From positions 1-12,365 of the forward strand of contig JAATFS010000081.1 of assembly GCA_015655035.1 (NCBI GenBank): a DNA stretch of 12,365 nucleotides, read 5' to 3'. The notes beneath the pieces were generated by a model. It saw only the letters and a program-made list of their open reading frames with translations, did no database searches and was not told where the DNA came from. Source of the stretch: Lysobacterales bacterium. Lineage in GTDB: Bacteria; Pseudomonadota; Gammaproteobacteria; Xanthomonadales; Xanthomonadaceae. Of this stretch, positions 1 to 7,217 are shown one piece after another. Numbering within the stretch: position 1 is the stretch's first letter; each line of letters begins with the position of its first letter. The position numbers and the translations under genes were made by a program.

Positions 1-2
1 AG

Positions 3-143
3 AACAGCAAGCTGGTGTTCGACGAACGCCTGGATGCATGGGCGAAGGATGCCAAGTTCATCCTTGGACGCGAGTTGCGCCACACCATCGAGCGGGTCAG
101 CCCGGCAGCCGCCCGGTCCGAGGACACGCCGCCCGCCGAATAA
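3..143 (+). CDS. C-terminal fragment of an unidentified protein (5' end outside window)
   Basis: An open frame enters from the left edge and ends at TAA 141-143, giving the last 46 residues (NSKLVFDERLDAWAKDAKFI... to ...DTPPAE). The piece has a mixed charged/hydrophobic, helix-like stretch (LDAWAKDAKFILGRELRHTIERV) followed by a Ala/Pro/Glu-rich tail typical of a disordered C-terminus. I do not recognise the family from this fragment. Codon usage is GC-rich at third positions, like the neighbouring genes, which supports real coding. The stop codon sits in the loop of an 8-bp inverted repeat (129-153), a possible transcription end. The neighbour to the right is on the opposite strand, so the two genes converge. 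Confidence 0.6.
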   Translation, partial: NSKLVFDERLDAWAKDAKFILGRELRHTIERVSPAAARSEDTPPAE

Positions 144-153
144 GCGCGGGCGG
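129..153 (+). terminator. Hairpin around the stop codon of the first gene, weak terminator candidate
   Basis: CCGCCCGC at 129-136 pairs perfectly with GCGGGCGG at 146-153, leaving a 9-nt loop that contains the TAA stop. The stem is very stable but no T-run follows (gaatcggc), so it is not a textbook intrinsic terminator. It may stabilise the 3' end or act with Rho. Chance is not excluded in DNA this GC-rich. Confidence 0.3.
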
Positions 154-309
154 GAATCGGCAGCGGTGAAGACAAGGTTCTCGACCTGGCTCGCTAGCGA
201 ATCCGTCTCACGCGTGCGGGGGAGGGCGGGGCCTCTGAAGACCGGCAGCTGATGAAGTGCCGTGGCGGCTTGCGTTGCACGCGTTGCGCGTAGCGGGCGA
301 ACCCGACGC

Positions 310-516
310 TCAGGCCGGTTCGTCGGGGATCAGGTCGCTTTCCAGCCGCGTGATGCAGTCCTTCAACAGCAGCTTGCGCTTCTTCAGCCGCTTGATCGTC
401 ATTTCGTCGGCGTGTAGATCGGTCACGCGCTGGATGATTTCCTCGTCCAGCGCGCGATGCTCGCGTTTGAGCGCGCTCAGCCGTTCGGCAATGTCTGCGG
501 AGTCGAGAGGTTGCAC
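310..516 (-). CDS. DUF465 / YdcH-family small coiled-coil protein
   Basis: The product is 68 aa and highly charged. The pattern LKREHRALDEEI, then HADEMTIKRLKKRKLLLKDCI, then a short acidic tail is the typical DUF465 (YdcH) layout: two short helices joined by a turn, with the conserved basic LKRLKK-like centre and KD near the end. Usual family length is about 65-80 aa, so the gene is complete. The molecular function of the family is not established; the sequence suggests a small helical-hairpin or coiled-coil protein in the cytoplasm. The start is GTG at 514-516, with no Shine-Dalgarno upstream but a TAAGCT box 6 nt before it, so the message may be leaderless. The TonB receptor gene lies upstream on the same strand, 174 bp away. 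Confidence 0.85.
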   Translation of the reverse strand: MQPLDSADIAERLSALKREHRALDEEIIQRVTDLHADEMTIKRLKKRKLLLKDCITRLESDLIPDEPA

Positions 517-522
517 CGGCCC

Positions 523-528
523 AGCTTA
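523..528 (-). promoter_or_regulatory. Candidate -10 box (TAAGCT) of the DUF465 gene, leaderless geometry
   Basis: On the minus strand TAAGCT (TAnnnT form) ends 6 nt before the GTG start at 516. A transcript starting 6-7 nt after the box would begin at or next to the GTG. No ribosome binding site is visible between them. I see no clear -35 hexamer, so this rests on the -10 match and on the same arrangement at two other genes in the window. Confidence 0.35.
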
Positions 529-611
529 CACCGGCGGCCGAGCGCGAGGAAACCGGGTGGATGTGCAGCGGAATCTCTCCGAACGAAGGGTGTCTGATCG
601 GCCCGAGAGTC

Positions 612-634
612 CCCGCCTGGCGGGCGCAGGCGGG
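612..634 (-). terminator. Inverted repeat behind the TonB receptor gene
   Basis: CCCGCCT (612-618) pairs with AGGCGGG (628-634) around a 9-nt loop, 57 nt past the receptor stop on the minus strand. There is no T-run. It is the only stem of note between the receptor and the DUF465 gene, so it is a weak candidate for transcript end or processing. Confidence 0.2.
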
Positions 635-665
635 TCTGCGAATCCGGCCAGGTTGGGGTCGGTCC

Positions 666-676
666 GGGGGGGGGGG
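666..676. repeat. Homopolymer of 11 G (C on the minus strand)
   Basis: Eleven consecutive G at 666-676, 14 nt beyond the stop codon of the receptor gene and 149 nt before the start of the DUF465 gene in minus-strand direction. It lies outside both reading frames. Such tracts are prone to slippage in vivo and to miscalled length in sequencing. Confidence 0.9.
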
Positions 677-690
677 CCACGGCATTGCGC

Positions 691-3438
691 TCAACGGAAC
701 CGGTACTCGATTTCAGCCCAGTACTGGCGGCCATAGGGGTCGTAGTTGCCTACCGGATAGAACGGCCAGCCGCCGCCATCGCGATCGGCCGGGGGCTTGG
801 TGTTGCGCAGGTTGTTCACCGACAGGCCAACCGTCAGGTTTTCCCCCAGGTTGCGGAACACGCTGGCGTTGTACAGCAGGTAGGGCGCGATGCGTCCGCT
901 ACCGTCCGACTTGGGCAGCGAGCCATAGCGGATCCCGTACAGCGTCGTGGTCCACTCGCCCTGGCTCCAGGTGACGCTGGCATTGGCCTTGCTTCGCCAT
1001 TCGGACGAGTCCAGCGAGTTGCGCACGTCTGTTTCCGGATCGTCGGCGAACTGGCGGAAATCATGCGACAGCACCAGCGTGTAGGACAGCCGGCTGGAGA
1101 ATCGCCCATAACGTCCGGCGTCCCAACGCCAGTTGCTTTTGACATCGATACCACGGACCGATTCGCTAGACGCGTTGATCGGGTTGGTCAGTACGCGCAC
1201 GATCTGATTGGGCTGCACCGCTGCATCGGCGGGATTGCGTACGACCCGCGCCAGCGCATCGCGGCATATCGGTGAGTCCGGCGTACGCGCGTCGCCGCCC
1301 AGTGTCTGGCCGATACGGCAGTCGGCCTCGTCGCGCAGTATCCCGGAGGTGTCGAGGTCGGTGACTTCGTCGTCGATACGGATGTCGTAGTAGTCGGCCG
1401 TGATATCGAAATTCGGCGACGGCGACCAGACCACGCCGAAGCCGTAGGACTTCGCCGTCTCCGGCTGGAGTTGCGGATTCGCGCGGCTGGTGAAATCGAT
1501 CGCCTGGTCGCTGAAGTCGCAGTTGCCATAATCCTGCGCGGCCACGCGGCAGCGCCAGTAGTCGGTCATGCCGGGATTGTATCCACGGGTCTCGGCGGCA
1601 AAGATGTAGTTCATATCCGGCGCACGGAAACTGGTGTTGGCGCTGGCTCTCAGCAGCAGCTTGTCCCACGGTCGGTATTCCACGCCCAGGCTCCATGTGG
1701 CCTTGCCGATGCGATCGCCGGCCGCGCGGTATTGGTCGTAGCGCCCTGCCACCGTTGCGGTCAACCGCGACAGCAGCGGCAACTGCAATTCCAGCCCGGC
1801 AGCGTAGCGGTCGCGCTCGCCTCCCGCCGGCAGGCCAGCCGTGCTGTTCCAGAAGACGCCCTGGCCCAGCCGTGGATCGGGCTGGGTGGAATAGCCCTGG
1901 CTGCCGGCTTCGACGACGGCGGCAAGGGCCGCGTCGCCGCCCGGCAATGCGAACAAGCGACCATTGACGCTCAGGCTAAGCGTCTCCAGCCACGCCGCGT
2001 TGTTGCTTTGGTAGCTGCCGGAAAGCCGTCCGTATTCGTTCGGGGTCAATGGCTGGTAAAGCCGCTGCAGGTCCGGTGCATAAGCCGCATAGCCATCGAC
2101 GATGCCTTGCTGGGGACCGAGCATGTACTCGTTGATGCCGGCCAACAGCGCCGGGCGGCGGGTGCGGTTCTCGTAACGCGAGCGGCTATAGGACGTTTCG
2201 TAGTCCCACTCGCTGTCGCCCAGCGTGCCCTTGGCACCGGCATCGAAGGACCACGACTTTTCCGAGAACTGGGCGGCGTTGCGGCGGCGACCTCCGATTT
2301 CCTCGGGCGCGAAACGCCGGTACCAGGTTTCCAGCTGTTGGTTGTCGAGGTTGTAGAAGTAACTGCTCTGGGAGGTCCAGCTGCGCGCGCTGGTGTTGTT
2401 GCGAATGCGCGCATCGCCGAACGCGAAATTGGCGTATAGGTCGTGGCGCTCGTTCAGATGCCAGGTCACCGCGCCGTAGGCATCGAGATTGCGTTTTTCG
2501 GTTTGCACGGTCCAGAAGGTGGCCTGCGCCTCGTTGCTGCCGCAGTAGTTTCCCCAGCGCGGGTTGCTGGCAATGGAGACGCTGTTTCCATACAGGCTGG
2601 ACAGGCGCCCGCATGCGTCGCTGCCCGGATCGATGTAGCCATTGGTCTGGGCATTGCGGCGATAGGCGATGGCGGTGGGCCGCGGCTCGGCACCGGAGGG
2701 GTCGTCGGCGAGCGAATCCATGAAATCGCGTTGGGAGCCGTAGATTGCGGCACGCTTGCCGATCTCCAGGCCGAAGACGGCGTCCCAACGCTCGCCGGAA
2801 CTGCCACCAGCGACCTGCAGGCGCCCGTTGTCGCCGCCGCCCTGCGACGTGCCGCCACCACGCACATTGATATCCACCCCCTCGTAGTGATCCTTGAGAA
2901 TGATGTTGACGACACCGGCGATCGCATCAGAGCCGTATACCGCCGACGCGCCACCGGCGAGTATTTCGATGCGGTCGATCAACGCACTGGGAATATTGGC
3001 AAGGTTGACCACGCTGGCCGAGCCGTTGTAAGCCAACGGATAGTCCGATTGGCGACGCCCGTTGACCAGCACCAGCGTGCGATTGGGTCCGAGCCCGCGC
3101 AGGTTGATGGTATTGGCCGCCGGCGTGAAGGTATTGCCGAAATCCTCGCCCTGTACGCTGCCGGTGTTCTCGGTCAGCGAGCTGAGCGCTTCGAAGGCAT
3201 TGCGGAAGCCTTGTAGCTGGATCTGTTCACGGCCGATCACCGTGACGGGCGAAGGGCCCTCGATGCCGGCGCGAGGAATCCGCGAGCCGGTGACCTTGAT
3301 TTCCTTGAGATCGGTGGGATTCGGCTCCTGCGCGATGGCGCCACCGGCGCACAGCAGCAGCGGCAATAGTGCTTCGACCAACTGCGGCAGGTGAACATGC
3401 GCGCGGCCATCTCCACGGGACAGTGCTGTCGTCTCCAA
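691..3438 (-). CDS. TonB-dependent outer-membrane receptor
   Basis: This is an outer-membrane beta-barrel transporter driven by TonB-ExbB-ExbD; the ligand cannot be told from sequence. With the TTG start at 3438 the product is 915 aa. It begins with a charged segment and a hydrophobic stretch (LVEALLPLLLCAGGAIA, cleavage likely after AIA near residue 36). A plug domain follows (about 45-185: EIKVTGSRI, INLRGLGPNRTLVLVNGRR, IDRIEILAGGASAVYGSDAIAGVVNIIL). The rest is a long barrel ending QYWAEIEYRFR. Three cysteine pairs in presumed surface loops (ACGRL...YCGS, RCRV...NCDF, DCRI...ICRD) suggest loop disulphides. The last residue is Arg rather than the usual terminal aromatic. The start is uncertain: the frame is open to GTG at 3504, but that leaves a long unlikely leader, and no in-frame ATG precedes the signal peptide. 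A nearby ATG lies one frame off, so a frameshift is possible. Confidence 0.9.
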   Translation of the reverse strand: METTALSRGDGRAHVHLPQLVEALLPLLLCAGGAIAQEPNPTDLKEIKVTGSRIPRAGIEGPSPVTVIGREQIQLQGFRNAFEALSSLTENTGSVQGEDFGNTFTPAANTINLRGLGPNRTLVLVNGRRQSDYPLAYNGSASVVNLANIPSALIDRIEILAGGASAVYGSDAIAGVVNIILKDHYEGVDINVRGGGTSQGGGDNGRLQVAGGSSGERWDAVFGLEIGKRAAIYGSQRDFMDSLADDPSGAEPRPTAIAYRRNAQTNGYIDPGSDACGRLSSLYGNSVSIASNPRWGNYCGSNEAQATFWTVQTEKRNLDAYGAVTWHLNERHDLYANFAFGDARIRNNTSARSWTSQSSYFYNLDNQQLETWYRRFAPEEIGGRRRNAAQFSEKSWSFDAGAKGTLGDSEWDYETSYSRSRYENRTRRPALLAGINEYMLGPQQGIVDGYAAYAPDLQRLYQPLTPNEYGRLSGSYQSNNAAWLETLSLSVNGRLFALPGGDAALAAVVEAGSQGYSTQPDPRLGQGVFWNSTAGLPAGGERDRYAAGLELQLPLLSRLTATVAGRYDQYRAAGDRIGKATWSLGVEYRPWDKLLLRASANTSFRAPDMNYIFAAETRGYNPGMTDYWRCRVAAQDYGNCDFSDQAIDFTSRANPQLQPETAKSYGFGVVWSPSPNFDITADYYDIRIDDEVTDLDTSGILRDEADCRIGQTLGGDARTPDSPICRDALARVVRNPADAAVQPNQIVRVLTNPINASSESVRGIDVKSNWRWDAGRYGRFSSRLSYTLVLSHDFRQFADDPETDVRNSLDSSEWRSKANASVTWSQGEWTTTLYGIRYGSLPKSDGSGRIAPYLLYNASVFRNLGENLTVGLSVNNLRNTKPPADRDGGGWPFYPVGNYDPYGRQYWAEIEYRFR

Positions 3439-3609
3439 TGGATTAGTTCCATATGAAAATAAGGTGCCACACTGTAGGGAGGGTGATCGTGTCGGCGAAA
3501 TCACGCCTCGTTATGACGACATGTCACGGTCGAAGGCCGGGATTTTTCGTAGCCGCCGACGCTTGGCTGGGCGGCGCGAAGGGCGCTTGAAAATTCAGGA
3601 CTCAAGCAA

Positions 3610-3622
3610 GCGGCGTCGCCGC
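3610..3622 (-). terminator. Short hairpin behind the DUF1345 gene, terminator candidate
   Basis: On the minus strand, 19 nt past the DUF1345 stop, GCGGC pairs with GCCGC around a 3-nt loop and is followed by TTGCTT. The stem is short and the T-run is broken, so it is weak. It would separate the dps-DUF1345 transcript from the TonB receptor gene downstream. Confidence 0.3.
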
Positions 3623-3641
3623 GAACGGCAAGCCGGCCGGG

Positions 3642-4313
3642 TCAGGCCTGGCCGGCGAGGATGTTCACCGTCACCGCGATCACGAACATGTTGAAGAAGA
3701 ACGCGATCACGCTGTGCATCAACGCGATCCGGCGTAGATAGCGGCTGGTGATCTGTACGTCCGAGACCTGGAAGGTCATGCCGATGACGATGGAGAAATA
3801 GGCGAAGTCCCAATAGTCCGGTTCCTCCTTACCGGGAAAATCCAGGCCCTGGTGTGCCTCGCCATAGTCGCCGTAGAACCCATGCGCGTAATGCAGCGCG
3901 AACATGATGTTCATGAACAGCCACGACAGCACGATGCTGCTGCCAGCGATACCGATCGAGGCCAGGCCTCCGGACTTATCGGCGACCAGTTCGGTTCCAA
4001 GTGCCAGCATCAGGATCGCAGTCAGGCCGATCGTGCTCCACAACACCCCCCAGCGTCCCGCGTCCTGGCGCTGGGCGACCTCGCGCATCTGGTCGGGGTC
4101 GGCATTGTCGAACAGCCACCACACCGCGCCCAGGAACACCAGCGCGCCCAGATCGAAGCCGAGCAGCAACGCCTGGGCCGGGGTAACCCCGGCCAACAGC
4201 AATCCACCGCCGGTCGCGACGAATACCAACGCGGCAATGCTCAGGCGCGGCCGTGCGCTAAAGGTCTGGAGCGGGCGCCAGCCTCGGGAGCGCGCAGAGT
4301 GGCCTGTCCGCAT
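3642..4313 (-). CDS. DUF1345-family inner-membrane protein
   Basis: The product is 223 aa with about five hydrophobic segments: roughly residues 24-42, 47-66, 88-108, 118-141 and 196-220, plus a shorter one near 170-183. The N-terminus is basic (RSRGWRPLQ, RPRLS), consistent with a cytoplasmic end. The C-terminal part is the recognisable block of DUF1345: a DYWDFAYFSIVIGMTFQVSDVQITS stretch, then RYLRRIALMHSVIAFFFN (about 167-208). The HYAHGFYGD segment after the fourth helix also fits. No biochemical role is known for this family and I assign none. The ATG at 4313 lies only 7 bp after the stop of dps, with the weak binding site gctgaag just before it, so translation probably follows dps on one transcript. 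Confidence 0.85.
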   Translation of the reverse strand: MRTGHSARSRGWRPLQTFSARPRLSIAALVFVATGGGLLLAGVTPAQALLLGFDLGALVFLGAVWWLFDNADPDQMREVAQRQDAGRWGVLWSTIGLTAILMLALGTELVADKSGGLASIGIAGSSIVLSWLFMNIMFALHYAHGFYGDYGEAHQGLDFPGKEEPDYWDFAYFSIVIGMTFQVSDVQITSRYLRRIALMHSVIAFFFNMFVIAVTVNILAGQA

Positions 4314-4320
4314 CTTCAGC

Positions 4321-4872
4321 TCAGCGCCCGCCCGTGTCGGCGCGGCGGCTGGCCTCGAACAGGAACCAGGTACGCTTTTCGGTTTCGTCTATCCAGTTCT
4401 CGATCAAGCTGGCACTGGCGATGTCGCGGTACTCGTCGCAGACTCCATGGGCTTCGCGCAGCGACGCGGACAGTGTCTTGTTGTCGTCGCGCAGCTCGGC
4501 CAGCATGTCCGACGGCTCGACGTATTCGGCATCGTTGTCCAGCACGCGTTGCGTACGGGAAATCTGCCCGATCGAGCGTAGCGTCTGACCTCCCACCTTG
4601 CGCACGCGCTCGGCGAGCGGATCGGTCATCGCGAACAGCTGATCGCCCTGTTCGTCCAGCAACAAGTGATAGTCGCGGAAATGCGGCCCGCTCACGTGCC
4701 AATGGAAATTCTTGGTCTTCAGGTACAGCGCAAACACATCGGCCAATATCCCGTTCAACGCTGCGCCGATATCGCGGGTAGCGTCTTGATGCAGATCGGT
4801 GGGTGTGGCCAGCGGTGCGTCCTGGCGCTTGTGCGCCTGGTCTCTGGTTTTCTGGGAAAGCTTGGCGACCAT
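4321..4872 (-). CDS. dps: Dps-family ferritin-like protein (iron oxidation, DNA protection)
   Basis: Dps proteins form 12-subunit shells that oxidise Fe(II) with peroxide, store the iron and protect DNA in stress and stationary phase. The 183-aa product has the full ferroxidase set in the family's spacing: His57 (NFHWHV), His69 and Asp73 (DYHLLLDEQ), Asp84 and Glu88 (TDPLAERV). These are 12, 16, 27 and 31 residues from the first His, as in E. coli Dps. The N-terminal tail is lysine/arginine-rich (MVAKLSQKTRDQAHKRQ), the type of tail that binds DNA in some Dps proteins. A WxxxxxEKRTWFLFE helix closes the fold. The start ATG at 4872 has an aaggat binding site 7 nt upstream. The gene faces away from the flavin oxidoreductase gene and is followed closely by DUF1345. 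Confidence 0.95.
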   Translation of the reverse strand: MVAKLSQKTRDQAHKRQDAPLATPTDLHQDATRDIGAALNGILADVFALYLKTKNFHWHVSGPHFRDYHLLLDEQGDQLFAMTDPLAERVRKVGGQTLRSIGQISRTQRVLDNDAEYVEPSDMLAELRDDNKTLSASLREAHGVCDEYRDIASASLIENWIDETEKRTWFLFEASRRADTGGR

Positions 4873-4891
4873 GTTGCAATCCTTCGTATGG

Positions 4892-4919
4892 ACTCTAAAC
4901 GCGGTCAGCTTTGCAACAA
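4892..4919 (-). promoter_or_regulatory. Candidate dps promoter
   Basis: On the minus strand TTGTTG (4914-4919) and TAGAGT (4892-4897) are 16 nt apart, and TAGAGT ends 19 nt before the ATG of dps, leaving room for the aaggat binding site in a short leader. Both hexamers match the sigma-70 consensus only partly. I see no clear OxyR or Fur site in the region. Confidence 0.3.
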
Positions 4920-5131
4920 CGCGATGAAGGGCAAGTGCAGGCAGGCGTACGCGAGCGCAGGCGCATCGTTCCGCCTATGGAACGCATCCAGGCAGATGCC
5001 ATCGGCGACATCGCCACCGCGTCGATGCGAGGATGATGAGCTTCGGACGCTGCTCCTCGCTGCCGACGCCATGCGCTTTCGCCGTACCGGCGCGGAGGGT
5101 GGGGTCCGTCGTTTCCCTTGAAGGTATCTGC

Positions 5132-6154
5132 ATGAAAAAGATCGGCTTTCTCTCATTCGGTCACTGGACGCCATCGCCGCATTCGCAGACGCGTACGGCC
5201 GCCGACGCGCTGCTGCAATCCATCGACCTGGCGGTCGCCGCCGAAGCGCTGGGCGCCGACGGCGCCTACTTCCGTGTGCACCATTTCGCCCGCCAGCTCG
5301 CGTCCCCGTTTCCGCTGTTGGCGGCGGTTGGCGCAAGAACCCAGCGCATCGAGATCGGCACGGCGGTGATCGACATGCGCTACGAGAATCCGCTGTACAT
5401 GGCCGAGGATGCGGGCGCGGCCGACCTGATCGCCGGGGGACGCCTGCAGCTGGGCATCAGCCGGGGCTCGCCCGAACAGGTCATCGACGGCTGGCGCCAC
5501 TTTGGCTACGCCCCGGCCGAGGGCGAGAGCGATGTCGACATGGCGCGGCGGCACGCCGAGGTGCTGCTCGACGTGCTCCAGGGCAAAGGCTTCGCCCAGC
5601 CCAACCCGCAACCGATGTTTCCGAATCCGCCCGGCCTGCTGCCGCTGGAACCGCAGGCGCCAGGCCTGCGCAATCGCATCTGGTGGGGCGCCGGCTCCAA
5701 CGCCACCGCCGCCTGGGCGGCCAAGCGCGGCATGCACCTGCAGAGTTCCACGCTCAAGGACGACGAGGACGGACGCCCATTCCATGTGCAGCAGGCCGAG
5801 CAGATACGCGGCTACCGCGAAGCCTGGAGGCAGGCCGGCCATACCGACGCGCCGCGCGTATCGGTGAGCCGCAGCATCTTTGCGCTGATCGACGACCAGG
5901 ACCGACGCTATTTCGCCCAGGACGCACGCAGCGAAGACCAGATCGGCTATCTCGGCGGAAGCACCCGGGCGATTTTCGGCCGCAGCTATGCCGCCGCCCC
6001 CGATGTGCTGATCAAGCAACTGGCAGAAGACGAGGCGATTGCCGAAGCCGATACCTTGCTGCTGACCGTCCCCAACCAACTGGGCGTGGACTACTGCGCA
6101 CACGTGATCGAATCGATCCTCACCCACGTGGCGCCTGGGCTGGGCTGGCGTTGA
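5132..6154 (+). CDS. LLM-class flavin-dependent oxidoreductase (bacterial luciferase family)
   Basis: The 340-aa product begins MKKIGFLSFGHW and has the TIM-barrel pattern of luciferase-like monooxygenases. An early strand leads to AEALGADGAYFRVHHFARQ (His50-His51, where the family often has EHH), then SPFPLLAAVGARTQRIEIGTAVI and the LQLGISRGSPEQ loop (about 106-115), which in this family contacts the FMN phosphate. WWGAGSNATAAWAAKRGMHL resembles the second family block. Such enzymes use reduced FMN and oxygen on varied substrates; the substrate here is not predictable. I chose ATG 5132 because GAAGGT lies 7 nt before it and the family motif starts right after; the frame runs open further upstream but that part does not look like this family. 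Upstream it diverges from dps with a 259-bp gap. Confidence 0.88.
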   Translation: MKKIGFLSFGHWTPSPHSQTRTAADALLQSIDLAVAAEALGADGAYFRVHHFARQLASPFPLLAAVGARTQRIEIGTAVIDMRYENPLYMAEDAGAADLIAGGRLQLGISRGSPEQVIDGWRHFGYAPAEGESDVDMARRHAEVLLDVLQGKGFAQPNPQPMFPNPPGLLPLEPQAPGLRNRIWWGAGSNATAAWAAKRGMHLQSSTLKDDEDGRPFHVQQAEQIRGYREAWRQAGHTDAPRVSVSRSIFALIDDQDRRYFAQDARSEDQIGYLGGSTRAIFGRSYAAAPDVLIKQLAEDEAIAEADTLLLTVPNQLGVDYCAHVIESILTHVAPGLGWR

Positions 6155-6157
6155 TCC

Positions 6158-6171
6158 GCCCGATAACGGGC
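6158..6171 (+). terminator. Small hairpin directly after the flavin oxidoreductase gene
   Basis: GCCCG (6158-6162) and CGGGC (6167-6171) flank an ATAA loop, starting 3 nt after the TGA stop. The following bases (tcgggttc) are only partly T-rich. It could end transcription of the oxidoreductase gene, but the stem is short. Confidence 0.3.
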
Positions 6172-6217
6172 TCGGGTTCAGTTCGCGCGCTGTAGCGCCA
6201 GGCAATACCTCGATGCC

Positions 6218-6246
6218 GCGGGTCCCGACCCGCCCGTGCGGGCGGG
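6218..6246. repeat. Two overlapping, mutually exclusive GC-rich hairpins before ttcA
   Basis: Stem A is GCGGGT (6218-6223) with ACCCGC (6228-6233) around CCCG. Stem B is CCCGCCC (6229-6235) with GGGCGGG (6240-6246) around GTGC. They share 6229-6233, so only one can form at a time. They lie 26 bp before the presumed -10 box of ttcA. The layout could be a terminator for the gene to the left, a regulatory switch, or a REP-like repeat. No T-run follows either stem on the plus strand. Confidence 0.45.
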
Positions 6247-6272
6247 CTTCAGGCCTGGCCGGCGCTGCCCGC

Positions 6273-6278
6273 TACAAT
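6273..6278 (+). promoter_or_regulatory. Candidate -10 box (TACAAT) of ttcA, leaderless geometry
   Basis: TACAAT is a 5/6 match to TATAAT and ends 9 nt before the ATG at 6288. There is no Shine-Dalgarno between them. A transcript starting 6-7 nt after the box would begin within a few bases of the ATG. No good -35 hexamer is visible; ttcagg at 6248-6253 is a poor match with a 19-nt spacer. Confidence 0.5.
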
Positions 6279-6287
6279 GGCGCCCTG

Positions 6288-7151
6288 ATGACTGTCGCCG
6301 TGCCGCTGCCGCGCCCCCTGACCGATCCCGTGTCGCACCCGCGTCACGGGCAGGACGCATTGTCCACGCGCCTGCGCCGGCAGGTGGGGCAGGCCATTGC
6401 CGACTTCGGCATGATCGAGGCTGGCGACAAGGTGATGGTGTGCCTGTCCGGCGGCAAGGACAGCTATACCTTGCTCGACATGTTGCTGCAGTTGCAGAAG
6501 AAGGCGCCGGTGCCGTTTGAGCTGGTGGCGGTCAACCTGGACCAGAAACAGCCTGGCTTTCCCGCCCACGTGCTGCCCGATTACCTGCGTGCGCTCGGCG
6601 TGCCGTACCGGATCATCGAGCAGGACACCTACTCGGTGGTCAGCCGCGTGGTGCCGCAGGGCAAGACCCTGTGCTCACTGTGTTCGCGGCTGCGCCGTGG
6701 CGCGCTGTACGCGCATGCCGCCGCGCACGGCTTCACCAAGATCGCGCTCGGCCATCATTGCGACGATATCGTGGCGACGTTCTTCATGAACATGTTCCAC
6801 CATGCCCGGCTGGCGGCGATGGCGCCCAAGCTGCTCAGCGACGACGGCCGGCACGTAGTGATCCGCCCGCTGGCCTATGTGCGCGAGCACGACATTGCCG
6901 ATTACGCAGGCGCGCGCGCGTTCCCGATCATCCCGTGCAACCTGTGTGGCAGCCAGGAAAACCTGCAGCGCCGCCAGGTCGGCCTGATGATGCGGCAATG
7001 GGACCGCGAGAGCCCGGGCCGGATCGCGCAGATCGCGCGTGCGCTGGGCGATGTCCGTCCCGCGCAACTGGCCGATCGCCGCCTGTTCGATTTCGCCGGG
7101 CTGGCCGGCAACGCCGCCCCGCCACCCACATACGGCAATGGCGAAACCTAG
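6288..7151 (+). CDS. ttcA: tRNA 2-thiocytidine(32) synthetase TtcA
   Basis: TtcA thiolates cytidine 32 of certain tRNAs, using ATP and an iron-sulfur cluster, in the cytoplasm. The 287-aa product shows the PP-loop SGGKDS (residues 54-59) for ATP activation. Its LCSLCSRLRRG block holds the CxxC pair Cys129/Cys132, and PCNLCGSQENLQRR supplies the further conserved cysteines (217, 220). GHHCDDIVATFFMN (155-168) is the other family signature. Length is a little shorter than E. coli TtcA (311 aa), the difference lying at the two ends. ATG 6288 was chosen because the next upstream starts add a low-complexity Pro/Arg leader and because a TACAAT box lies just before it. rdgC follows after 66 bp on the same strand, without an evident terminator, so read-through is likely. 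Confidence 0.95.
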   Translation: MTVAVPLPRPLTDPVSHPRHGQDALSTRLRRQVGQAIADFGMIEAGDKVMVCLSGGKDSYTLLDMLLQLQKKAPVPFELVAVNLDQKQPGFPAHVLPDYLRALGVPYRIIEQDTYSVVSRVVPQGKTLCSLCSRLRRGALYAHAAAHGFTKIALGHHCDDIVATFFMNMFHHARLAAMAPKLLSDDGRHVVIRPLAYVREHDIADYAGARAFPIIPCNLCGSQENLQRRQVGLMMRQWDRESPGRIAQIARALGDVRPAQLADRRLFDFAGLAGNAAPPPTYGNGET

Positions 7152-7217
7152 ATACGCTTCGTGCGTGCTTCCGCTGCGCCGCTGCCTACCCTCACTTCCC
7201 TCGTTCCCGGATCCTAG

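Noticed and set aside
191..200. Perfect 10-bp palindrome TCGCTAGCGA
   Set aside because: Isolated, short, with no promoter or second copy to give it meaning.
3505..3540. TGAC-GACAT-GTCA inverted repeat upstream of the TonB receptor as an operator
   Set aside because: Arms are only 4 bp and it lies upstream of an unmapped promoter; no match to a known Fur or Clp site that I can defend.
3642..3657. 16-bp exact match to 6249-6264
   Set aside because: One copy is the 3' coding end of the DUF1345 gene and the other is intergenic; the motif is built from AGGCCT/GGCC palindromes and may match by chance in GC-rich DNA.
4873..5131. Possible small genes in the divergent gap between dps and the flavin oxidoreductase, including a 19-codon frame from ATG 4978
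   Set aside because: No ribosome binding site, no recognisable product, and competing open frames on both strands; best read as a shared promoter region.
5153..6205. 350-codon minus-strand frame opposite the flavin oxidoreductase gene
   Set aside because: Antisense shadow; the plus-strand product has clear family motifs.
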